This document shows positions 1-11,579 of a DNA stretch of 64,000 bases, one piece after another. The stretch's first letter is position 1. Each line of letters starts with the position of its first letter. The notes beneath the pieces were generated by a model. It was not told where the DNA came from, made no database searches, and was given only the letters and a program-made list of their open reading frames with translations. This DNA is from Syncephalis plumigaleata (taxonomy: Eukaryota > Zoopagomycota > Zoopagomycetes > Zoopagales > Piptocephalidaceae), in contig JAIXMF010000002.1 in assembly GCA_025201365.1 (NCBI GenBank), forward strand, positions 1,178,001-1,242,000, read 5' to 3'. Made by a program: the position numbers and the translations under genes.

Positions 1-2386
1 GCAGGGTGTAGTTCGTATAAAATATCCAACAGATAAACCAGTAAAAGCGCGGCGTCTTACCGTGACATTAACGGGAATTGCTCGTACTAAATGGACAACA
101 CGTACAGTCGAATCAACCGATAATATCGCTGGTAATGGCGATAGAAACGCCGGTAAGGTGATACGTGAACACGGCGGTATTCGTGGTAGTCTAGAAGCGA
201 AACTATCAGGTGTTAGCAAATCAGATGGTAAAGGCGGTAATAATAACGGTAGTGGTGGTCACAGTGGTAAATTATCATCCAGTGCCACTCATAGTCAATC
301 AACATCGAGCGGCAATGCTAATGGCGAGATGGTCGAGATTATTCATACGCATCAAGCAGAAGATGTCATACTATCATTATCGCAAGACTTATGGCGAACA
401 ACAGCCGGTGATAGTTGGGGCGCATTAGGTGGTGAACACACATTTCCATTCTACTTTTCATTACCATCTGATCTACCAGATTCGATGGAGGCGGAGTACG
501 GATCCGTACGCTACATGTTATCGGCAGTGTTGGAGCGACGTGGTCGCATGCTAAACACGGCAGGACGTAAAGTGGTGGATGTACCATTGACCATTCATCG
601 TGCCACTTTATCGACATTACATGAGCTGGTTCGCCCTCGTAAATGGCAGTCGGATCCTGCATGGTCGGTGAGTAGCGGTATTGCCTATGAGATGTCGATA
701 CCGCGCGCGTCATTCGGACCAGGCGACACATTGGAAGCGCTCGTCAAGTTGAAGCTTGCCTCACCGGGCAATGTACGCTTTGTCGGTGCCAGTCTCGGTA
801 TAAAAGAGTATATCACGTACCGTGCCAATAACATTACACGTACGGAAAGTACCTACGTGGCCAATGTAGATATTGACGATCAAGGCCATGTTAAATCGAG
901 TACAGGCAATGCACGACCGAGTAACGCGAAGGAAGCTAATAAGAAATCGAAATCATCCGATCCAGTCGACGATACTACAAGTAGACCGGCCGGACAGACG
1001 GATCGTGTAAATAAGGATGGGACACGCGAGATACAGCGTACGATCATTATGCAGCGTGAGCATAACATTCGTCCGTCGGTGACTACGCGTCTTATTTCAA
1101 TTCGACACAAGTTGAAGTTAAAATTGAAACTGGCCGGTGAAAAAGAAATCGCCGTTGATTGTCCCAGTTGGTTGACGGGCGTAACACGCGCGGAATCTCA
1201 ACAACTTGAAGACTGGCTTCGTAATAAAGCGGATACAACGGCAATGGCATTGCGACAATACACGGACGAGATTGATCCACCGAAGGATGGCAGGAATCGT
1301 CAACGAGATCGGTATCGCGCTAGCAATAGTTATCATTTATTGCCGGGAGTTGCACGTCATGCCACCTACTTGCAATTAATAGATGGTATCGCTGGACTAC
1401 CCGTGCACATGACCACGAAGGATGCCTCCATTGCATTGGCGGTGGCAGCACGTACTGCTTCCGCGCAGACATCCAACGACAATAATGGTGATCTACACGC
1501 TTATGTGCATTACTCGCGTCCAGGTGCCCCGCAGAGTGGCGTTCCTCAATACGATGTCTATCAAAAGAATCGACGTTCCTTGGCATTTGGCGAATCAGAG
1601 GGTGGGCATCAGAATTATTTGCCAAACGGAGCTGCGGGACAACGACGTGCCTCGTCTAATAGCAACAGTAATGAACATGACGATCCTGCTCGTCGATATT
1701 CAATGCCCGTGTTCCCTAATGACCCGGCTAATGCACGAGCCATGGGTGCATCACCACCTATGGGCTACTATGGTCCCAATCCATATTATCAGCCCTATAA
1801 TCCGTATGGTGCACCACCACCGCCATTATCGCCTGGTGCAACACCTGCAGCTGGCCCGCCACACATGTATTACCCTTATGGACATATGCCTAGTCCTGGT
1901 GGTGGTGCGCCCTATGGCTACAATACGGCAGCTCCTAATCAAATGCCGGAACCTGGTCCGGTTGCATCAAAATCATCCACACAAGCATCGACGACCACGG
2001 TAAAGTCGAAAACATCAACAACGTCGTCATCATCATCAGCAACAACGAAAGACAGCACACAAGAGGCAGCATCGACATCAAAGGGAGCAGAGGCATCATC
2101 GATTAGTTCGAATGATCAGACAACCGATAAAAATGAATGGCGCGATATACACGATAGACCAAAGAGTAAAGCGCTGATGAGCATGTCATCCAATTCGACC
2201 GAATTAAAAGATAACCAGCGAGCATCAACTAATGAGCAACCGGATAGTGACGATAGTGAATGGGAAGATGAAGACAAGGATAAGGATCCATTAGCCTCGG
2301 TGAGAGCACGTCAACTACGTAATAGCGACAAGGAGTTACCGAATCTACCGAGGAAACCGATTATTCACGATCTTAAGCCGGTCTAA
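1..2386 (+). CDS. Arrestin-like (ART-type) trafficking adaptor, 5' partial
   Basis: The reading frame is open from base 2 and runs without introns to the stop at 2384-2386, so the true start lies upstream of the window. The first ~390 visible residues look like an arrestin fold. Early strands carry RIKYPTDKPVKARRLTVTLTG, then a segment with TFPFYFSLPSDLPDSMEAEY typical of the arrestin N domain, a linker RPRKW, and a C-domain start at YEMSIPRASFGPGDTLEALV. The last ~250 residues are a disordered tail rich in P, G, Y, S, T and acidic residues. Fungal ARTs recruit a Nedd4/Rsp5-type ubiquitin ligase to plasma-membrane transporters. No exact PPxY motif is visible in the tail, although several near-PPxY P/Y clusters are present. 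Family assignment is firm; the precise orthologue and cargo are unknown. Confidence 0.72.
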   Translation, partial: QGVVRIKYPTDKPVKARRLTVTLTGIARTKWTTRTVESTDNIAGNGDRNAGKVIREHGGIRGSLEAKLSGVSKSDGKGGNNNGSGGHSGKLSSSATHSQSTSSGNANGEMVEIIHTHQAEDVILSLSQDLWRTTAGDSWGALGGEHTFPFYFSLPSDLPDSMEAEYGSVRYMLSAVLERRGRMLNTAGRKVVDVPLTIHRATLSTLHELVRPRKWQSDPAWSVSSGIAYEMSIPRASFGPGDTLEALVKLKLASPGNVRFVGASLGIKEYITYRANNITRTESTYVANVDIDDQGHVKSSTGNARPSNAKEANKKSKSSDPVDDTTSRPAGQTDRVNKDGTREIQRTIIMQREHNIRPSVTTRLISIRHKLKLKLKLAGEKEIAVDCPSWLTGVTRAESQQLEDWLRNKADTTAMALRQYTDEIDPPKDGRNRQRDRYRASNSYHLLPGVARHATYLQLIDGIAGLPVHMTTKDASIALAVAARTASAQTSNDNNGDLHAYVHYSRPGAPQSGVPQYDVYQKNRRSLAFGESEGGHQNYLPNGAAGQRRASSNSNSNEHDDPARRYSMPVFPNDPANARAMGASPPMGYYGPNPYYQPYNPYGAPPPPLSPGATPAAGPPHMYYPYGHMPSPGGGAPYGYNTAAPNQMPEPGPVASKSSTQASTTTVKSKTSTTSSSSSATTKDSTQEAASTSKGAEASSISSNDQTTDKNEWRDIHDRPKSKALMSMSSNSTELKDNQRASTNEQPDSDDSEWEDEDKDKDPLASVRARQLRNSDKELPNLPRKPIIHDLKPV

Positions 2387-2576
2387 TTAGTATTATCAGC
2401 GTTACCCTACATGGACACACACACATATATATATAGCAGCTAACATTTATCATTACTATTTCATTTAATTACATTTCAGTTAATAAAAGCATCTACTTCA
2501 GTTAGTTAACGTTTTTATTATTCATGTTCTTTTTTGTACAAATATGTGGCAATGTTGTTGACGTTGACGATGTTGC

Positions 2577-3388
2577 TCATGGCAATGGTTTACTTTGTAG
2601 TTTTAGTGTTTTAACAGCACGAAGCAATTCATCAGTAATATGCGTGTAATCAGCTGTTAATACCTCGGATCGAGCAATTAGTAAAAAGTCATACCCTAAT
2701 TATGATCATGTAAATTAATGACATGTACGTATAAGCAACACGTTTAGCTTACCGGATTTTGCGTATTTTGGTAGGATATCAAAAGCAGCGGCAGCCAATC
2801 TTCGTCGTGCTCGATTACGCTTTACGGCCAGTTTACTAATCTTCTTCTTTGATGTAAGATAGCCAATCCGTTGACTAGTAATCTTTTGTCCTGTCTTTTT
2901 ATCTAGAAAACTGTCTATTAGCTATCAATCTATATACTATATAGATGTATCGTATCATCTATTCTACTTACCAATAGGCGCATTATTGTTAGGCCAGGGT
3001 CGTGCAGCAAGCACAAATAGATCGCAATGAAACTTGGAACTCTTTCCCATTATCAAAGGCTGGAATGCATCTCTACTTAGGAATAGAGTAACTAGACATT
3101 GTTCAATGGTATATTATTATATTATTATCACAATCAAATGCATCACACTGTTACTACCTTGGTACGTGCCGGTTTATTAGTGGTAAATTTTACATGATCT
3201 AGTAGTTTGGAAGTTTTCTGCTGAAATACACTCATGGCCCTGATCGTTGATTGTCGATATACACCAGTTGTTCTAGTCGATACGGGTATTGCTCGGTAAG
3301 GCATGTTTATCGACGGGCCATGACGATAACTAATCCATCGATAATATGGTATCGTTAATATGCCAGCAATAGGTTTGCACCTTAACAT
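2577..3388 (-). CDS. RnpA-like (bacterial-type RNase P protein) domain protein, probably mitochondrial
   Basis: Four exons on the minus strand can be joined. The start is ATG at 3386-3388 and the stop TAA is at 2577-2579. The N-terminal ~75 residues are basic with few acidic residues, compatible with a mitochondrial presequence. Exon 2 (about 2975-3070) gives DAFQPLIMGKSSKFHCDLFV. Exon 3 (about 2755-2910) gives RIGYLTSKK followed by KLAVKRNRARRRLAAAAFDI. The last exon gives DFLLIARSEVLTADY and then a terminal helix. This order (F..v...G, h..lfv, RIG..vskK, RNR.rR.lr, DfvviAr) is the RnpA signature, with the RNR basic helix that contacts P RNA. Exon 1-2 splicing is uncertain; a weak donor near 3142 keeps frame. 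The role in mitochondrial tRNA 5' processing is inferred from the family. Confidence 0.68.
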
Positions 3389-4574
3389 AGTGGTAAAGTA
3401 ACTAGCGAAAGTGGCGATATTGCATGTACACTAAATAGATTCACTTGAAATGACACGCTAGGACTAGTAATAGCTTGTAGTTATAACCAATAGCATACAT
3501 GCAAATAAGCTAGATTCATTCAATTCAAGTGGCAATGACAATAATAAAAGAATCACTGGAGTATGCAGCAAAAAAAGAAAGTAAATTGCTTGAATTTGAC
3601 ATTGTCTATAAAAAATTAGAAATTAGATTTGCTCTCACAACTGCTGAATGCAGTCATGATCTATAAGGCATAAAGAATAAGCGTTTTGTTAATTAACATA
3701 GTCCCATTTGTACACCATTAGATAGAGGAAAACACGCTTTATTATAATGAGTAATATGAATAAAAGTAATTAAGGCTACATTGAGTAATGAATGATATTG
3801 TAAACAAGTGGAAGCATTCGGGCAGTTGTGTGCGCCACTGTAGATTAAACTATCATTGGTCTTATAACCTGTATTGATACACCTATGATACACCATTAAA
3901 GAAGAAGATGGGCGGATATGGGTATAATTCTAACTCCTTAATCCTGTGCTGGTACAAGTATATCTAAGTAGAACTAGTTTATAACTAATTATAAACAGCC
4001 ATTATTAACTACGAGGTGTAGCAAATGTCATAGCATATCCATTGTAGTTGCTGAATTGATGCATATAGTATGGTTGCTTACTGGTTTATTGTTTCAGAAT
4101 GAGAGTGAACTACAAGGAGCTACATCGTTATGCTTCCTTTCTGTATTCTACGTCCTGTTTCAACACTTGCTAAATATAACCAGACTATACCCAGTAGGGA
4201 GCATAGAACGATATCGATGATTCGTGCCAGTATGTCCAGCATGAACTGGAAAACAGGTAAGTAAAAAGGACTAAAAGGTTGCAATGGAAGCATGTTGCTG
4301 CCTCATGACTATGGATATGGACAAACTTGTAATGTTCTTGGATTGACAACCGTATAAATACACGAGTAAATAAACATCATCTACAAGCTAAACATCAAGC
4401 ACACACACACACACATATTCATACTCTCTACTCAATCTTCTAATCGCTACAAGCAGTAGTAGTATTTATTACTTGTTTACCTGAACACTAGTTTACCATC
4501 AACCTAATTATCCCGGACTGGAGCCATATACACATTCATCAACTATCCCGCTATTAACAAGTATCAACACAACC
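3389..4574. other. Intergenic region with one doubtful exon
   Basis: Mostly AT-rich sequence without a long reading frame. The only candidate is 4130-4256 on the plus strand: an ATG-initiated stretch of 42 codons beginning MLPFCILRPVSTLAKYN, basic and Ser/Arg-rich like a mitochondrial presequence, ending at a good donor (ACAG|GTAAGT). No convincing acceptor or downstream exon follows, and a second open frame overlaps it after a possible acceptor at 4096. The right end holds the promoter and leader of the CAP-like gene. Confidence 0.4.
4353..4360 (+). promoter_or_regulatory. TATA box of the CAP-like gene
   Basis: TATAAATA lies about 215 bases upstream of the ATG at 4575, followed by a leader rich in A and C. 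The same octamer precedes other genes in this window (23930, 43879, 44694), which supports a real core promoter. Confidence 0.5.
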
Positions 4575-5108
4575 ATGAAGCTCTCCACCTTCAAGATTGC
4601 CGCATTCGTAGCTGCCACCACCATTTGTATCAGCAATGCGGTCGAAGCCTTATCCGCACAAAAGCAGCATTGCCTAATCAACGAGATACGTGCCAAGGAA
4701 GGCAAGCAGCCATTTATCCACGATGCTAGTCTAGCAAAGGCAGCCGCAGAACGAGCTTTTCTCATGGCTGATGCTGACATGCTGACAGCCAGATTTCCGG
4801 GCGAGCCTACTCCTAAGGAACGTCTCCTTAAAATTGACGCAAACTCCAAGATAGAACGCACCTCGCAAGTGCCGGGCTATGGCGCGCGTAGTGATGATGA
4901 AATTGTTCAACGGATAATGAACACATCATTTGGTCGCCAGATTATTCTAGGTCCATCAACTCACTTGGGTATTGGACTCGCTGAAGCTGCAGATGGTGAT
5001 ATTTACTGGGAACACTTTTATGCCGTCGATGCGAATCCCAAGAAGACCGACGACAAGTGTCCAGCATTCGCTGAATTACCCATTCTTAAAGCATCGAAGA
5101 AACAGTAA
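4575..5108 (+). CDS. Secreted CAP/SCP-like (YkwD-type) protein
   Basis: Intronless, 177 residues. Residues 1-25 are a clear signal peptide (KLSTFKIAAFVAATTICISN, cleavage near NAVEA). The rest resembles a small CAP domain: an N-terminal helix LINEIRAKEGKQPFIHDASL, then LAKAAAERAFLMAD, and near the end HLGIGLAEAADGDIYWEHFY, the strand region where CAP proteins have HxGxG and a Trp/Tyr pair. The usual first CAP histidine is not obvious (MLTARFPG stands in its place), so this is a divergent member. Two cysteines (about positions 33 and 161) could form a disulfide. Fungal CAP proteins bind sterols or act at the cell surface; no specific role can be given. Strong TATA promoter and leader upstream. 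Confidence 0.55.
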   Translation: MKLSTFKIAAFVAATTICISNAVEALSAQKQHCLINEIRAKEGKQPFIHDASLAKAAAERAFLMADADMLTARFPGEPTPKERLLKIDANSKIERTSQVPGYGARSDDEIVQRIMNTSFGRQIILGPSTHLGIGLAEAADGDIYWEHFYAVDANPKKTDDKCPAFAELPILKASKKQ

Positions 5109-5289
5109 TAACACATTATTGCTACCAGTAAATATACAATTGATAAATAATACTTTACATACACATATACATTTGCACATTATACTTGGTTAAACAGAAT
5201 ATTAATGTTGATTTATATCATTATACTTGTATACAATATACAAAAAAATAGCAGATGATAAAGTAATATAATTGGTTTGTAGATAACAT

Positions 5290-7593
5290 TTAAACATTCA
5301 CCTTCTCCACCGTTACTATCGGCAATAACATTGAAGGTGATGACAATCCACGTATAGAAGATGGAAGTGGGGGAGGCGAGGCCGGTCTATGCTGTTGTCG
5401 TCCATTAACCAGTGTATCCGTGTCAATATCATCCGTCTCCATCTCATCTTTACGCCAACGTAAGTAGCGAGGATACGTGTGCTGGTAGAGAATACGCGCT
5501 ACCTCATCCTTTGCCTCCTCCAGCTCACGAATGCCCAGTTTTCCTTGACGTGATGCTTGCTTCAACGATTGACGTACGCGACTCGACAAGTTAATCTCGT
5601 AGATAGCCTCCGGTTGCAAGAATAGATAAACAATCTCCCGCGTTTCCTCTATAAGCAGTTGTGCACTCACACCATCGGGCGAAGTCAATAAACGATAGAG
5701 TCGATGACAATGCTCGTAGAACAGCACGTGTTCAACGCAAAAGTTTTTAGCGGCAAACTCGCGGAACTGCGCTAGTTGACGTCGATCATCAAGCATCGTT
5801 AAAAACTTCTGATACGGTGTCGGTGGAGCCATTGTGGCAATGGTGGCAGATGTGTTTTGCGAAGTGAACGACAATGCCGATGCAATTGAATAGATGGTGG
5901 CATGCGTGGAACGGCGTGCTCGCTCACCTATCGTAATTGGTCTACTTGACTTGCCGTCACTCGGCTGACTAAGTTGACTGCTCGTACCAGTTGTACTAGA
6001 GGTGGAGACTGTTGCATGCCACTACTCATACGTCCTGTGTCGTCTGACGATGCTACATTTAGATGGGATGATGACTCACGAGCTGTTGCAGATGATTTCT
6101 TAGGTTTCGTCGTGGAGAACGTGAGTTGTGGCGCTGTATTGGTTACGGGTGGTGCTGGAAATACGGGTGGAGGAGGAACAGGCGGCCATTTCCCCGATAA
6201 TAGGAGTACTGGTCGTAGGATTAATAGTAAGAATACGAGGAATAAACAAATAATATGACAAGCGATCAAGATTAATAATAATGGATGAAGTTGGAATGAG
6301 TTCAAGTAGCCTTCCGTTGATATGACATCGATAGTCATTGCAATAATTAATTGCAAACATGAGATGATAACCGAGAATAGCCATTCAGTGGATGAGAATG
6401 TAAGCAAGTCGCGTGGTAAGCGTCGTAATAACCAGTAAACGCATACACCACCAACTAGCCATATGATAAAGGTGACACCGTAGATTGGTATTGTTCTCCA
6501 TTTCAAACTACTCATACATTCGATGGTTGCTTGCTGACTCACCGAGGTATCAAGTGTTGATTGTAATGGTAGTGACAAGCCTAGCATTAATACGACAGAG
6601 ATGGTAATTACAAATAGTGGCAATCTACTCGGTTGTAGCCATTGATGAATCAATTCCATCTGGATAGCATGCTTCCTTTGACCCTCCAGATCTGTATTGC
6701 TATCACTAAACGATTGCTCCTCCGTTTCTTCTGTTCCATCAATAGGCGGTGTGGTATACGTGTTGCCATTGCTAGCCTCGTGATGCTTCTGACTAGGCAG
6801 CGTGTCATTGTTCAACATACTATGGATATTCGGATCCGAGGTCATCTCTCCGTGACCATATGACTAGTGAAACAATACATAATACGGTATTAATAGATTT
6901 GCCTCTCCCCTAATTCCTTGCTCAATTGCTATGAATTACCTTGACACATGTCAATCCGTTCGAGGTCACACTCGTGCTATAGATAGATCTATATGGCGAT
7001 ATTGATGCTGATGATGTTAGCGTGCCATCGTCCGATACTGCGGTAGAACGACGCGGCGCACCACCATTGCTATTGCTACTGGCCACATGTTGCATGGCAC
7101 GCGTACGTCGACGCCACTCTGCTTCTTTGACCATGCCACGTTGACCCTCCCACGCTAGCCAGTAATAGACGGCACGTGATAAGATGGCCAGTGTCCATAT
7201 GGGCCAAGCCAACGATAGAACCCAGAGCCAGCTGGTGCATCGAGTGGACGACGATAGTGAATCCGTAAACAACGGTGCCAACAAATACCAGTTAGTTAGC
7301 AAGAAGTGAAACGTGAACGCCAACACCGTGAGTAGACCGCCACCCGTGATAATGATACTGGCGTGTTGCTGCTGCTGAGTGGATGACTGAGTACGCGGCT
7401 GTTGTAGCGGTGAAATGTGCCGACAACGCCATAGGAAAACCAACGTCACAACGTAAAGAACGAGTAAAAGTAAGGCCACTACCACTAGTGGAATATGTTG
7501 TCCCTTCATTCGTTCAATTGATGAAGAGAGTGAGAGAGAATATGTGATTAGTACACTTGACAATGAATAGTGAGAGTAATAATAGGCGGCCAA
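5290..7593 (-). CDS. Seven-transmembrane protein with C-terminal RGS domain
   Basis: Three exons join in frame: 7593-6940, 6863-6080 and 6008-5290. The first intron (6864-6939) is GTAATT...CTAG, phase 0. The second (6009-6079) is GTGAGT...ACAG, phase 1. Exon 1 has three hydrophobic helices (IPLVVVALLLLVLYVVTLVF; LLTVLAFTFHFLLTNWYLL; WVLSLAWPIWTLAIL) and exon 2 has four more, giving seven. The last exon holds an RGS domain: YQKFLTMLDDRRQLAQFREF, then CVEHVLFYEHCHRLYRLL and VYLFLQPEAIYEINLSSRVR. RGS domains speed GTP hydrolysis on G-alpha subunits, and the 7TM-RGS layout is known from plant RGS1 and fungal GprK-type proteins. An internal ATG at 7509 just before helix 1 could be the real start. 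The second intron might instead be a one-base frame error in low-complexity Ser/Thr sequence. Confidence 0.78.
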
Positions 7594-8732
7594 GCGCCGT
7601 ACAAAAATGACTATTAGTGGAAAACTAAGAGGAGTAAATGTGATATATCACGGTATTATAACATCCAACAGCTGATATAATGCGGTAGAATAACCGTTGG
7701 CTGTATGAATTACAAAATGGAAGACTAAAGAAGAAGAAGAGTGATAGGATACGAAAAAGGAACAAATCAAACGCAAATGGATCTGTGTTTGGTAGATTCA
7801 CCATGATTGTATTTATATCACATGTGGCGTATGCATGTTTGTATGTATGTAGACAAGCATGTACGTACGAGTTGATTAGGTTGGTTTCCTTTGTCAACAT
7901 ATCATGGCCATGCCATATCCCAGCAATCGTGGTAGTAAGGTCAACGTGCTTCCTCTCAAACTATTATTAGACCTGAGCTGTCTCATTAGAGTCGGTACAA
8001 GCTAGGGTCGAGCATGAGGTATTGCTTCGTCAAGTGTATATCACATTGACTTGAGCATGTCATTTGCTAGTTTACGTATTTAACCATTTGGCTATTGAAT
8101 AAATCACATATGAAATGGTATTTACTATGATATTTAATTTATGGAATATCCATAATGCCAATCTAGTCAAATACTGAATATTGTAAAGTAGTTTAAGACA
8201 TGCTTGGCATGCAGATAACACTACTACTATTATCATTGTTGTTGCTGTTGCTGATAGGCAGAGTGTATACTATTCCATCATTAAATGATATACCAAGTGT
8301 AACACAATTGATTACTTATTTGGACTATAGACTACTTGTTGAGGAAAGTTACACGTACACGTAATGCTATTACAATTAGTTCGCCTATCTTCAGAGGTTT
8401 ATCCAACTGATTAACATTGCTAGCCTTTACTATTGTTCTTATCAATCAATATATTGGCACATTCATTAACATCACTATCTTTGTCATTTGTTGAACTATT
8501 GCTTATACAACACTGAATAGACTACTATGCACCGGTACTACCTATAACTCGACTTTATCCTTTTATTAAACATCACTAGGAATATTTTAATATTAGTAAT
8601 TTAGTCAAGTGATGATAACAATACAAATGGTGTATGTTTTTTGCTTATTAACTCTCTTTCACTCTCACATACACAGGTAGATATGTAAGTATATATAACA
8701 TGATCTAGTATAATCAATTCATCAGCTTTCAC
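7594..8732. other. Intergenic region, no gene recognised
   Basis: Separates the 7TM-RGS gene start from the 3' end of the Tul1/Dsc1 gene. AT-rich, with frequent short stops in all frames and a few tetranucleotide stretches (GTAT at about 7840). It presumably holds the promoter of the 7TM-RGS gene on its left and the Tul1/Dsc1 3' UTR on its right. I see no conserved exon. Confidence 0.6.
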
Positions 8733-11579
8733 TTAGGCCGGTGGAAGTACCGCTCGACACGCTGGACATTCCATTTTAATTCGCATCCACTATTAATTAA
8801 CAAGAGGAAGGAATTAATATAATCATTGTATTGCTAGTTAATCTGAATCTACTTACCTGTTCCAGACAAGATGTATGAAAGAGATGATCACACGGTGTAA
8901 GCATGTACGCGTTACGCGTTAATCCCATGCCTGAACTGGTTCCTTGCTCGCTTGGTGTCGTCTCGACTGGTCTCATGCAAATGCAGCAATCGCGAGACTC
9001 GGATGCCGCTTCCACATCATCGGGTGCCGGCAATATAGGATGATATTGTAGATTTGAGGTAAAACTATTAATACATGATTACGTGTTAGTCATGCTACCT
9101 AGTAGTGCACAACGTGTACGTTGCAGACTTACCCGTTGAGGCACGAGGAAGCGTGGTCCGAATCGATCCTGAATGCACAATACAAGTACTTGTAGCGCGT
9201 CATAGGCCACCAGACCCCATATCCATGGAGTGGATCGATGGTAGAATAGATTCTCAGGACAGCCAAAGATATCTAGGAATACAATCGGTCTAGCGATGAG
9301 TTACCTTTCCTTCTCCCGCTTTACTCCACTTACATAATGGACAAACGAGACGAGCCAATGTCATGCCAAATATAAATCGTCTATTCATGATGAGGTTAGA
9401 ATGCGTTATCGCAAGCAATGATCAAATAGTTACTTTTGGAATGCTTTTCGTGTACCACGTTGAATGCTACGCCATACTTGTGGCCACCATGAGGAATGTC
9501 CGATAAAGAATCCGATACCCAAGACAATCTCCTGATAGGCAACGGATTGCGATCCAGCTATCCAATAGACGAGTAATGAACAAATTGCCAATACATCTAT
9601 GATAAAGGGAACACACACACACACACACACATTATTAGCTATTAGCATCATTGTAATAATAATAGTAGTAGTAGATGAATACATACAGAACCGAATATAG
9701 GCTGAACTATCATTGTTTTCACTATCACTCGATAGTTGTTGTATTCGACGGATTATACCCCAATATCGCACCTCGTAGATGGTCATGAGTACAAGAGCGA
9801 AGAATGCCGATACCAACATAGGAAGGAATACTTGACCTAATATTATTATTAGTATTATTATTAGTATTATCTCTCTATACTCCACTACAAGTATTAGGGT
9901 AATCAACTTACGTAGAACGAGTGCACCAGTTAGCAGAGCAACACATATAAATCCATCCATGATACATTGAAGGGTAATGGTCCAGTATGCAATCTTAGTA
10001 ATTCCCTAAATATTCATATCAATAACAATTACTCTTATTACTATTATTATTGTTAATACTTACAGTGGGTGTTTGTGTATATTCCATTTGACTAATAATA
10101 AGTAATACTTGAACTATGCCCACCTGAATACAAAAGATTAGTAAGTAGGTAATTGATGATATAAAATGACATCTTGCTATACTTACAATGGTTGCAGCAA
10201 CTGATAATAAAGTGACACGATTGTAAAACTCGCCTATTAACATACCCTCCATCTTCTTTGCCGTTATCTTGATGCCGCAATTGTTCGAATAGGTGAGTAG
10301 ATTGGCCTCCAATGGTGGTGGTGCGTTCATCACGGGTATACCCGTTGAATGTTGCAGTTCTACACGATGTATCGATTAGTTTACACGATTTCCCTCATTA
10401 CCACATACGTATACACGTACCACGTTCATATTCCCTTACATCGCTTAGTGGAATATCAGGAGGAATGGCGGTCAGTTGCACGTAGAACCGAAAGTAACAC
10501 TTTGTCTCTTCTGCTCCCATTTGATCCTCTAATCAGTTACGTAATAATAATGGTATTGGATTATTAGTTCCCAATTATACTATATTGATAGTAATGACTA
10601 ATACATACGACCAGGAATAATGCCTTGACCGCGTTCTAGTCGTTTCTCCAAATCGCTTATTCGTTTACTGTAAACACCCAGCAACACCTCTTTAGTACGA
10701 TTGAACGAGGTCTCATCGAGCATTAACGAGGTGATATTGCTGGCTTCCGCCGTACTAATACAGCAACACACGTAAACATTAGCCTATTGCTATATATATA
10801 TATATATATATATAGGATGCATGATTAACTAGATACTCACTTATTTGGCGTGCCAACAAGGAATATTGTACCATTCTCTGGTAATGTAATCCTTCTAGGA
10901 AAAAGTAGAACCACGATCACTTTCACGACTATTGTCCAGTCTCATGTTTCCCTGTTAACAATGGGATTTAGCCTAATCATCATCGACATACACGTCATCG
11001 ATACTTACCTCGACTAATGCAACAGTCTTGTTATCGGTTGGATAACTCGACAATGACAGGATAGCATTACCGGAGCTATTAAATAGAAATGGACCACGAT
11101 TGCTTTCATTGAATGTACCATCGAATGCATCGTCCAGCTCTAATTCATCACCATGCCATTTCCCTGTATAAACAGAGCAGCAATGATACATATTCATCAG
11201 TTCAGTAACATTTAGCTTATCATATCAGCAAGTTAAACCTACCACGAAAGTACTAGTTATATTCTGATAGTAACGACCATGCGTTTCCTCATTGTCTTTT
11301 GCAAGCAGATGACGAATACTTTTTTGTAATGATGTCGGTAAACTCTATATACAAAGAGATAGTGTATTAGACACGTAATGCATATCAGTCTATTATTTAT
11401 TAGTCACTTACTCGTGTGTGATTCGCGTTAAATGTTTCATTCTTCAATGCATCGGTTATGTTACGTGTCTCCTCAATAATACGTGCTAATTCGTCTCGAG
11501 CTGCTTGGTTATCACGAAAGCCAAGAAGAATCAGCAGAATAAAGAGGAAAAACAGATAGTTTCCAGTTTGCGGACTCAT
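8733..11579 (-). CDS. Golgi/endosomal DSC E3 ubiquitin ligase RING subunit (Tul1/Dsc1 type)
   Basis: About a dozen exons from ATG at 11577-11579 to TAA at 8733-8735. The N-terminus has a hydrophobic signal/anchor (NYLFFLFILLILLGF) and then a luminal region with several N-x-S/T sites. A block of membrane helices follows between about 10330 and 9100, for example VFLPMLVSAFFALVLMTIYE, IVLGIGFFIGHSSWWPQVW and WGLVAYDALQVLVLCIQ with GPRFLVPQR, a Tul1 hallmark. The C-terminus is a RING-H2 finger split by an intron: CCICMRPV, YMLTPCDHLFHTSCLEQ, then WMRIKMECPACRAVLPPA and stop. All eight zinc ligands (C3H2C3) are visible. Tul1/Dsc1 ubiquitinates membrane proteins at the Golgi and, in some fungi, is needed for SREBP cleavage. 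Assignment is strong; individual intron edges were not all fixed. Confidence 0.87.
9611..9630. repeat. (AC)n microsatellite in a Tul1/Dsc1 intron
   Basis: Ten AC units inside an intron of the minus-strand ligase gene. Confidence 0.9.
10791..10814. repeat. (TA)n microsatellite in a Tul1/Dsc1 intron
   Basis: Twelve TA units between two coding exons of the ligase gene. Confidence 0.9.

Noticed and set aside
366-1625. Minus-strand ORFs (62-121 codons) opposite the arrestin-like gene
   Set aside because: They are antisense shadows of a long, well-supported coding frame and have no family features.
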